Shown in pieces: positions 56,393-64,000 of a stretch of 64,000 nt of DNA. Within the stretch, counting starts at the first letter, position 1. The number at the start of each line of letters is the position of its first letter. The stretch comes from Marsupella aquatica. Taxonomy: Eukaryota; Marchantiophyta. A program made the translations under genes and the position numbers. Where the stretch lies: positions 1,550,001 to 1,614,000 of the forward strand of contig OZ316899.1 in NCBI GenBank assembly GCA_973895155.1. Reading direction: 5' to 3'. Under the pieces are notes generated by a model. It was not told the origin of the DNA, did no database searches, and worked only from the letters and a program-made list of their open reading frames with translations.

Positions 56393-57415
56393 TTAGGGTC
56401 TTACTGGTGGTCTAGGGAAATATTGTACAAGGGCCTGAGGTTGAACTTGATACATTGAATCTTCATACCTCTGGAACTTTGGATCACATTCTATCTCACC
56501 TTCATAGTCTTCACCTGCAATGTAATTCACTTGCTTTGAGCTACGGCATTCATTAGGATAATGGCCCATCTTCTTACAAACAACGCACCACACATTGTAC
56601 CTCTGTTGTTGTAAGGGTCTCCATGGTGGGTTATTCATCGCCAAGTTTACAACCAATTCTTTCATCTGTTTGGCAAGACCTTCCATTATGTCTACCATTT
56701 TGCCTTCACTTTTTGCAGTTTTTGTAGGTTTAACAGTGGACACTTTCTTGGGTTTCACCTCATCCTCATCAGTACTATCCGTATCATCTCCACTATCATC
56801 GCTCTCACTGGATGTATCATCTTCAAAAGAGGAAGAATTGGCTTGTTTATTTTTATTTTTCTTAGACATTTTCTTCTTTTTCCTTTCTTCTTCTTCAATC
56901 TCTTTTGCCAGCTGAGACCGTTGGGAGAGATTGGCATCTATATAAGATTGAGCTACATTGTAAGCCTCAGTCAATGTGGTAGGATTGGACCTTCTGACAA
57001 ACTTATTCAATCCAGGGTACAATCCTTGAATAAACCATTCCTTGATCAAGTAAGCTGGTGGAGCTGGTGTAACTTTCTTGATTAGCCGGTTAATCCTTTG
57101 GAGGTAACCACTCAAGGAATCCGCCTTCTTCATCATTATGGAATTGAGTTGTGTAAACGCCCGAGCAGTGGCTCCATCTTCTCGGAATGCCTTCAGAAAT
57201 TCTGGTTTTACTACAACCCAATCAGCAGTATTTGCCAGGTTAGAGTACCATGTTCTGGCTTCACCTCTCATGAGACCTCCAAAATTTTTAGCTTTTATGT
57301 CTGGTGCATCATCTCCGTTGGACATTGCTACAGCCTCAAAATTCTTCATCCAGGCTTCAGAGTTAGACTTCTTCCCTCTGAAGTAATCATAACAAATCCT
57401 CGACCGGCTCGCCAT
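56393..57415 (-). pseudogene. gag: Family-C gag, main part
   Basis: Start taken at the Met of MASRSRICYDYFRG (57,415). The frame is open further upstream without an ATG. The retrotransposon gag block includes EAWMKNFEAVAMSNGDD, RGEARTWYSNL and LIKEWFIQGLYPGLNKFV. A Lys-rich and then Ser/Asp-rich linker follows, then a CCHC knuckle CVVCKKMGHYPNEC. The frame ends just before the next gag segment. Together the two segments form one capsid and nucleocapsid protein. Confidence 0.75.
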
Positions 57416-57887
57416 TGCAAGTCCTCCTGGTGGTGGTGCTTGTGACGTTGCCAGAATTTGTGCTGAAGTTGTGCTCGGTCGCGCCAAACTCCTTCTTCCC
57501 TTGACAGAAGGCACAACAAGCTTAGGCCCAAATCTCAAATTAACATATGCAGGTCTAGTTCTTGTTGGTCGGTCCGGTGTTCTTCCGCTCGTCCACGCTC
57601 CTAAAACTAAAGATATCGCACCAACCCGAGGGTTCTGCGGACTCCCCTAATCACTTTGTTGTAGAGAGGAAGATGGAAGATCCTGACTTGGAACTTCTTC
57701 GGTTTCCTCCAATTCACCTGAAGGTACTCCACTCATACCTACTCATCTTGACCTACGCCTCTCAACAATCATCAACAATTTAAATCACCAATTTGAGATA
57801 CCACATTCGGAGTAATTAATTTTGTTCAGATTTCCTCCCAAATCCGGATTTCCCCTCGAATCCAGATTTCACCTCAACTCCACTCCT

Positions 57888-58338
57888 CTATAACTTCTTG
57901 TTGGAGTGCTTGTTTGAATCGTTGCTTCCCTTTGCTAAAATGCTCTTCATTTTTGCAATTAATTCCTTTCGCTCCTTCAAAGGAAAATGATCTTCTTCAA
58001 AATCCATAGTCTCCAATGCATGCACGTACTCTAATTGGAAGGCTCTAGAAGCAATAAAGATTGTATATGGTTTGCTTCTTGTGTTTAATGAATGTTTTTT
58101 GTGCTCAGGTTCTTCTATAGTACCAATATATCCATTCAAATACGCTCCTTCCATTGTGCTGATTGCACCGCTTCCGTCCACTGCAGACTTGAATTGATTC
58201 GAGTCTGCTCACTCTCAGGGACTTCCTCTCAGGGGGGTCTCTCTTGAAATGGTCTCCTTTGATTACTTCAATCTCTGCACAACTCAAATCTATCAAAGTA
58301 CCTTCACTTCTCAGGTCACTCCCTGGTAACGGTGCCAA
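57888..58338 (-). pseudogene. Small ORF(s) between primer-binding site and gag of element C
   Basis: Two overlapping frames (58,338-58,105 and 58,181-57,888) of 77 and 97 codons. The second has RAFQLEYVHALETMDFEEDHF and a charged C-terminus. No known domain. They may be remnants of one leader ORF split by a frameshift. The stretch 57,416-57,887 has no other recognisable gene. Confidence 0.35.
58320..58337 (-). other. Primer-binding site of the family-C element
   Basis: TGGCACCGTTACCAGGGA on the minus strand, seven bases from the LTR end. It differs from the A/B site. Its form resembles the TGGCGCCGTTGCCGGGGA site of many plant gypsy elements. Confidence 0.8.
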
Positions 58339-58344
58339 AAAGCG

Positions 58345-58655
58345 TGTGTTCTAGGTCACAATGTTAAATAACAATTTAATATTGGAGGACTTGAATTCGT
58401 TCCCTTGAAGAGCTAATGAGAAGTGAATTGGTACCAAAAAGAACAAATAGGATGTTAATTGGGCATAACCTTGCCAAGGAGTTCTCTCTCCAGAGGATTG
58501 ATGGTAATCAATGCACAAAACTAACAATTATAGAAAGATATGAAAAATGTCTAGTAGGAATGTCTTTTCAATTGGCTTATGCGAAGAGATGATGGAAAAT
58601 GACGACCCTCTAGTAGATGAACAGGATCCTGGATTTTGAAGATTCAAAATACAAC
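58345..58655 (-). repeat. Family-C 5' LTR, 3' end only
   Basis: Matches 38,957-39,287. The match ends exactly where R1 begins (CAAAATACAACAAGG, then CAGTGGTGG). The rest of the LTR must lie beyond the nested insertions, outside the window, if it still exists. Confidence 0.85.
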
Positions 58656-59168
58656 AAGGCAGTGGTGGACCTAGCCACCCAACGCCCTCACCAATCCTAG
58701 CACTCACGCCTAAGTACCCCTGGTGCCCAAACGCCTCCACGGAATACCTCGGGCAAGCACGCTAGTGCCCCTTGCACCACCAGCGGCCCCTCCCATACAA
58801 AGCCGCACTTGCTCACCTGCACAAACGCTACTCAACGGTCCTCACTGTCTGCACAAGCAACCAAGCACCTCGGTAAGTAACCTTTCAGGATCTAGAATGC
58901 CAAGTCTAGCATCCTAACTCAAGCTCAATAGACATTGGTAAATAGGTCAGCGATTGGTCCTCCCGATGCCATAAGCCGGAACCAGAACCCACGCCCACTA
59001 TTTGTCCAGAACAGCTCCTTCCTTGGGTGTGGCCCGGGTTCCCCCTTGTACCTGTCCATCACCGACTGAACGCCCTGACCCCAGGACATGCTCATGGCCC
59101 AAATAGCATAGCTTGCCCTAAAGCTTGTCCCAACATGTCGGGACCAGAATGGCCCCGCCTCTAGCAAC
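58656..59168 (-). repeat. Unclassified repeat R1, second copy (inverted)
   Basis: Reverse complement of 9,686-10,021 plus 1,924-2,089, here without the G1 gypsy insertion, so it records the empty target site. One edge ends in CAGTGGTGG against gypsy LTR. The other is cut by the family-B element at 59,169. A frame on the minus strand (59,224-58,925) keeps GPFWSRHVGTS...MSWGQG...RKELFWTN, partly shared with the first copy. Confidence 0.7.
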
Positions 59169-59527
59169 TGTGACGCCGCCGGTACGGCGGTTAATGAGTG
59201 ATTTGGTCTAACTGCGCTCAGCACGTGCGTTAGGAGTGTCTTAGGCCGCTATTATTAGCATAACGACAGTATTTAGGTAATCATTATGGGTAGGACATCA
59301 TTAGGCAATAAGGGGGAATTCAGGTTCGGACTGGCGACGGGTTGCTATTCGCACACCCGGGTTACGAGTGTGGAGGGGCCCCTCCCTCGGGTCCGTATAA
59401 CGAACTTAAGGAAGCGGCCACTGACACGCGCTGACTCAGACCGGCGGAGTGGCCGGTACACCACAAGCGTGAGTGGTTCACCCTATGGGCGTCGAGGAGA
59501 TGTCGGGGGATCGACAAGCCCTCAAGG

Positions 59528-59536
59528 TATAAAAAG
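59528..59536 (+). promoter_or_regulatory. Probable TATA box upstream of the LTR-B ORF
   Basis: TATAAAAAG, 100 bases before the ORF ATG and conserved in the solo LTR at 35,981-35,989. The transcript start would fall between it and the ORF, so the LTR ORF would be the first reading frame of the element RNA. Confidence 0.5.
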
Positions 59537-59635
59537 GGAGCCGACCCTTTGGAGTGCACCAGTCCATCAGTCCATGCGCCAGCTTTGACCCCAGCTCTCT
59601 CGTTCGCTCTAAGTCGCCACTACTATCTCCTCTGA

Positions 59636-62283
59636 ATGTCGCACAGGATCCTCTCCAGCTCGGCCATTCGATTCTGGACACAGTTCCTATCTACCGGAAG
59701 GCACTTGGCCGACTCATTGAAACACGCCAACCCGCGCCGATACAAAATCGAACGCGAGTACGAGAGAGCCATCCGCCTAGCAGGACGACACCACTACATC
59801 CTTAACTTTGACTACCCGTCTCAGAGCGAGCTTTACCGACCAGCAGAGGTATCTGGGTACTTCTTCAATGGAGACAAATATATTGGTTTCTGGGAAGCAT
59901 TGCTTCGGCTTCCGGACGAGGTCCTCAATATCCCGGGTACGATCGACTTGCAACGACATCACTTTGACCACATCCCTGCTCAGGTTTGGGCTATCATCAA
60001 CAGCGAGTCCACCACTACCCGTTCGACAAGGTCGTCCGCACTTGCTTCGGAGAACTTCTACCAGCACCTGCAGAGCTTCATGGGAACTAGACCCGCAACC
60101 ACCGGCGCCAGCCCAGTGGACCCCATACCCGTACCCGTACCAACGCAGACTCAGGCTCAGGCTCAGCTTCAGGCTCAGCTTCAGTCTCAGCCTCAGCCTA
60201 GCCAACCCCCACCGCCGATCGCCTCGCTAGCAGTACAAGTACGCTCCATCATCAACGCTGTGGACCTTAGCGACGACGACGAGGCTACCCCACCCTTGCT
60301 CAGGCGGCCCAGAGGAGTAAACACTCAGGGGGCCGACACTGCATCGTCCCCTCCCCATGCTCGGACCCAAGGAGCGGCTCCAGCAGACAACACGGTGACC
60401 GTGGCTGCCCCGGGACCAATACTAACGGCGGTAGTACTACCTATGCCCGATCGAGAGGATGGGGAGCTGTCACCTTCCCCGAGCCAATCACGGGGGAAGA
60501 AGAGGAAGGAACCCGCCACTGCATCCGGGTTACCATTGGCCACGGTAGCCGTGGCCAAGGTAACAATGCACCGCATGGGGGAAACGTGCATAAGAACATC
60601 CTCCATCCCAAGCATGCGGTGTACCTAAAGACTCAGGGATTCGAGCACCTCGCCGCTCTACCCTGGAACACTTGCAGGTACTACGGGGAGGACATGACAG
60701 AATTCGTCAAGAATTATGATGATACACGTCAGCATACTCGGCTGCGGGGAAGGAATATGTCCCTCACGGAAGAACAGCTCAGGATGATCTTCGGATTACC
60801 CGAAAGTGACCATCGAGTCGAATCACGGGCTCCCGGGGGCAAGGGAGCCAAGTACCAATCCTCAAGTTTTCCCTCGGAAGGAGCAGTGGACAACGGGTTT
60901 GTGATGAGGACCTGCCTCATCCCCGAGATAGCTGAGCGACTGGAGTTCCAGAGGTACGCCCTCCACATGATGGAACCCTGAGGGGAGATCTCCGCCGCCC
61001 AGGTTATCCAGGTCGAGAACTATCGACCTAGGAAGTGGGCGTCGTACTTCGCTAAGAAATTCCATGAAGAGATGGAGCGGCGAAGGAAGACGCTGTACAT
61101 TGGCGGGAAGGCGTATTTCGCTAGCCACATCGAGATCATTCTTGAGTGGTACGCTCGGTTTGATCGACGAACCCTTCCCCGTGTCAACGTTACAAAGCTG
61201 GTCCCAGCTAGGTGGGTTTTTCCGGCCTTGGAGAGACGGCCCCAACCCGAGGCCCGAAGTCCAGCGGACACGCCAGCTTCACCCACCCCACCTCCACAAG
61301 TAGCTGTAGTCGTAACCGAGGAGGTACCGGATGGGTCGGTTGTCGCAATCGTTGATGTGATCCAACAGGCCGGGCTAAGTACAGAAGTCGGTACGGCGGA
61401 GGTCTTACCCGAGCCCGGGTCTCCCAAAGACCCACCGGTGGCTATTCCGGAGAACCGGACATTGCTGCAGGAGGACACTCCAGCCCCTTCCAACATTACG
61501 TCCCCAGGGCTGGACGTCACTACCCCGGCCCCCGCGCGTGTTGACGTCTGCCCGTGCCCAACTCCGGACAGGCACAATCTGGACCACCCGAAACTCTTCG
61601 TACCGGGTACATTTCTGAACGGGCTTCTGGGAGATTTCTCTCATCAAATTGCCCGGGAGTTCATGGCCCGGAAGGTAGCCTGTTTCTTCAATCAGGAGTT
61701 AGTTGCCGCAGTAAAGGCAGGTCGGGCCCAGTCAGAGGCCCTTCAGAGGATAGAGCGGTACTGGGTGGAGTCCGTCTACTTAAAGAACAAAGTTGCAGCT
61801 CAAGAGGCTGAGCTTCTGCAACTACGACCCAAGGTTGCAGCCGCCGATGATTTGTTAGCAAAGGCGCACACCCTTACCGCCCTAGCCGAGCAGGCCAAAG
61901 CTGGGAACGAGGCCGAGATTGCACGACTCCGGAACCAGATTGACAGTTTGAAGAATCAAACTGTCATCTGGCAGAAGGACCTGGAGGAGGCCGAAGAACG
62001 GGCCCAGCGGGACACTGCGGAGATAGCCACGCTGCAGGCCAAGGTGGCGCGGCTCCAAACCGAGCTTGAGAAGCAGGACCAGCTGGCGGGTAAACTGACG
62101 AGCGACGCCCAACAGCTGGAGGAGGCATGTCAGGAGGCAGCAGAGGAGACGGACGCGGCGAGGCGAGAGAACGAATCTCTGCTGGACCAGGTCCAGCTCC
62201 TCAAGGCGGACAATGACAGGCTTCGAAGGCAGCGGGATGGCCGCTCCCATTCGGGCGGCTCTGGCAAGCGTGCCAGGCATTAG
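59636..62283 (+). pseudogene. LTR-encoded family-B protein, nearly intact
   Basis: Starts at MSHRILSSSAIRFWTQF. A one-base loss near 60,584 (GGGGGAAACG here, GGGGGAAAACG in the solo copy) shifts the frame. A TGA at 60,979-60,981 replaces Arg. Otherwise it is open to TAG 62,281-62,283, about 880 codons. Order: N-terminal domain (YPSQSELYRPAEV), Gln/Pro-rich stretch (about 60,130-60,220), GKKRKEP, central domain (60,600-61,170: RMIFGLPESDHRVESRAP, KWASYFAKKFHEEMERRRK), Pro-rich linker and a coiled coil (61,720-62,240). No catalytic motif is seen. Two breaks make this copy unlikely to yield the full protein. Confidence 0.8.
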
Positions 62284-63177
62284 CAGCGGAGCAGGAATAG
62301 ATTAGGATTAGGACTAGCTTAGTTAGGCTCTTGGGACAGGCACCTGCCTTAGGTACAGCAGCGCTGCCATGCTGTCCAGCCTGCGTAGATTAGGATCTTC
62401 TAATAAGACACAGCCATTTTCCAGCCTGACTGTCAGCTTAGTTAGGACCTTAGTCAGCGAATCTTCGGCGAGAGGACACCCCGTCCCTCGGCCCTTAGTA
62501 TTTAGTGCACCCCTCGGTAGAGGCAGGGGGGTTTTTAGTCTCAGAGTTGGACATCCGTGGTATGTGCGGGGAGTCCCGGCCTCTGGGAGTGAAAGAGTAC
62601 CAAGGGGAGGGGGTAGGACTAAGCTCGCCGGGCGAGTGCGGAGCCAGGCTCCGTTGTAGTATACTCTCTCGGCCTTGAACCTGTTCATTCCGGAGCTATC
62701 GGGTCAACCAAGTGTACGCACATGTCCCCTATGTAGTAAAATCCTTTCCCATTATTTCCTTCGTGTAAATCGAGATTGTATGCTTGTGCGCGTGTATGTG
62801 TGTATGAATCTCGTGTATAGGTGACAACGCCGGGCCAAACGCACTACCGAATCGTGCACGAGGTGCAGCTTGCGGGGATGTGGTTGCGAGCACGGGTTGA
62901 GGACCTGTATCATGGAATCTGGATCGAAGGCGGACAACACGAAGGCTTAGAAGTCCTTAAGCCGGGGTCGATCCTGTTATCGACTAAGGTACGTTCCGGC
63001 GGCGGAACACAAACCATACCTAGGAGATGTCCGTATCTAACAGTAGGCGCACTTAGCGCTAGTTTACGTGAATTAGGTGCATTACGCGCTTCCCTCCTTG
63101 CCCGAACCCTCAGATTTACGAGGGATGTGCCCGTCTAAGCTAAAGTCTAAGTTAAGGCCGAAGCCGACGACGTGACA
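62284..63177 (+). other. Post-ORF part of the family-B LTR
   Basis: No gene. It is well conserved with 32,345-33,254 (minus strand) and holds the GC-rich near-palindrome at 62,994-63,022 (TTCCGGCGGCGGAA followed by CACAAACCATACCTA), the same motif as in family A. U5 and polyadenylation signals should lie here, but I cannot place them. Confidence 0.6.
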
Positions 63178-63189
63178 TAGCCTTTGTTT

Positions 63190-63209
63190 TGGCGCTAGAT
63201 GGAGGGGGC
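63190..63209 (+). other. Primer-binding site of the family-B element
   Basis: TGGCGCTAGATGGAGGGG, identical to the family-A site at 1,194-1,213 and twelve bases after the LTR end. The match between otherwise diverged elements supports the call. Confidence 0.85.
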
Positions 63210-63300
63210 ACTCTACATATCGTAGAGGGGAGACATGTGCGTATTCACCTAGGCAGGATACATCAGGACGTAGTACTAACCATCGCATTTATATGAGTAA

Positions 63301-64000
63301 ATGCCCGTCACTCGTTCTCAAGCAGCTTACTTGAGGAGATTGACCAGCGAACGAGAAAGTGCAACCACGACAAGTTCCGATTCTTTGGGCTCGGAGGACT
63401 CGCAATCGCCCCGACGTATGAACATACCCCCGGGACCTTTGGGGTCCGGTTCGACCGGTCCTGCTGCGGTTCCTCCGCCACCACCACCACCACCGCCACC
63501 TCCACCACCACCTATGGCAGCCGCTCCACCGATGGCCCGCGCTGCTCAAGCTCCTCCACAAATATTGCAACGATCGCGATTTCATTATCGACCTTTCAAG
63601 GGGCGTCATGGGGATGATCCGGATGAATGGTTGGATGAGTTTGAAGCCACTGCTAAAGCTAATGGGGAAGACGCCATTAAGCTAACCGTCCTCCCGGGAG
63701 TGATGCGGGGAGAAGCTCATCCATGGTACAACTCGTTGCCACCCGGGACTACATGGGCACAATTCCAAGCTGCATTGCTGCAGGAGTTTCGTGCCATTGG
63801 ATCAGAACAACGTTCTCTATTAAAGATTGGCCAGTTTTGCATGGGAAAGAAGGAGTCCCTGCGGAAGTTCATTCAGAAGTTTCAGAAACTTGCGGCCAAG
63901 ATCCGGTCCAGGCCGGGAGATGCGCTCCAGCTTACATGGTTCCTTCATGGTTTGCCCACGAATATGCAATTATGGGTACGCCAGAATAATCCAATTTCAA
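63301..64000 (+). CDS. gag: Gag of the family-B gypsy element (partial)
   Basis: Starts at ATG 63,301 (MPVTRSQAAYLRRL) and is open to the window edge, 233 codons. A Ser-rich N-terminus is followed by a run of 15 Pro (63,466-63,513, with one Val just before it). The retrotransposon gag domain comes next: RSRFHYRPFKGRHGDDPDEW, ANGEDAIKLTVLPGVM, GEAHPWYNSLPPGTTWAQF, LLQEFRAIGSEQRSLL, SLRKFIQKFQKL and TWFLHGLP. No stop or frameshift is visible, so the element may be young. The protein would form the virus-like particle. Confidence 0.88.
   Translation, partial: MPVTRSQAAYLRRLTSERESATTTSSDSLGSEDSQSPRRMNIPPGPLGSGSTGPAAVPPPPPPPPPPPPPPMAAAPPMARAAQAPPQILQRSRFHYRPFKGRHGDDPDEWLDEFEATAKANGEDAIKLTVLPGVMRGEAHPWYNSLPPGTTWAQFQAALLQEFRAIGSEQRSLLKIGQFCMGKKESLRKFIQKFQKLAAKIRSRPGDALQLTWFLHGLPTNMQLWVRQNNPIS

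Larger units (their letters stand above)
38957..58655 (-). mobile_element. Large Ty3/gypsy element, family C, with nested insertions
   Basis: The 3' LTR is 38,957-42,107, pol 42,147-54,570, protease and gag 54,616-57,538, and the primer-binding site 58,320-58,337. The first 311 bases of the 5' LTR (58,345-58,655) are visible before the R1 repeat cuts in. The 3' LTR and the 5' LTR piece align closely (CAATTTAATATTGGAGGACT in both). Nested inside are family-A solo LTRs at 44,670-49,310 and 49,412-54,009 and a MITE at 43,733-44,029. Without these the element is about 10 kb. Confidence 0.9.
59169..64000 (+). mobile_element. Family-B gypsy element, 5' LTR to gag (runs off the window)
   Basis: The 5' LTR 59,169-63,177 (TGTGACGCCGCC...GACGTGACA, 4,009 bp) is followed by a primer-binding site and an open gag frame to the window edge. 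The base string before the LTR is GCAAC, the expected left target duplication. The right copy is outside. It is inserted in R1. Confidence 0.9.

Overview
This window reads as a block of nuclear intergenic DNA from a streptophyte plant with a large, repeat-rich genome. The grounds are plant-type Ty3/gypsy and Ty1/copia polyproteins, a CACTA (En/Spm) transposon with plant-type tnp2 and TNPA-like genes, and GT-AG introns. I cannot fix the lineage. A seed-free land plant or a charophyte alga is my guess. I see no host housekeeping gene, rRNA, tRNA or CRISPR. Nearly every base belongs to nested mobile elements.

Layout. 1-1,715: end of a family-A LTR, its primer-binding site and a cut-off gag. 1,716-2,089 and 9,686-10,021: an unclassified repeat (R1), split by a complete gypsy element on the minus strand (G1, 2,090-9,685). 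10,022-32,340: a 5'-truncated copia element, itself split at its RNase H by a 20.2-kb CACTA transposon (11,165-31,406; TIR CACTAGAAGGAAAT, TSD GGA). The CACTA carries a 3-exon tnp2 transposase and a 10-exon TNPA-like gene, both with open spliced frames, an antisense gene with an RNase H1 hybrid-binding domain, and a large antisense ORF inside one intron. 32,345-36,348: family-B solo LTR (TSD ATGGG). 36,349-38,956: debris of copia, gypsy and a family-B relative. 38,957-58,655: a large gypsy element (family C, minus strand) interrupted by two family-A solo LTRs (TSDs GGTCT and AACAA) and a hAT-like MITE (TSD GGATGGTC), and cut by a second R1 copy. 59,169-64,000: 5' LTR, primer-binding site and gag of a family-B gypsy element that leaves the window.

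The most interesting signal is that the LTRs themselves encode proteins. In three LTR families (A about 4.6 kb, B about 4.0 kb, C about 3.15 kb) TG...CA ends, target duplications, primer-binding sites or polypurine tracts place a long sense ORF inside the LTR. The A and B proteins share a plan: a domain resembling 'putative plant transposon protein' sequences, a basic KRK patch, a disordered stretch and a long coiled coil. C shares this in part. A fourth relative (D) lies in a CACTA intron. A and B also share a primer-binding site and a GC-rich near-palindrome near the LTR 3' end although the rest of their LTRs has diverged. All calls come from reading the sequence; no database search was run.
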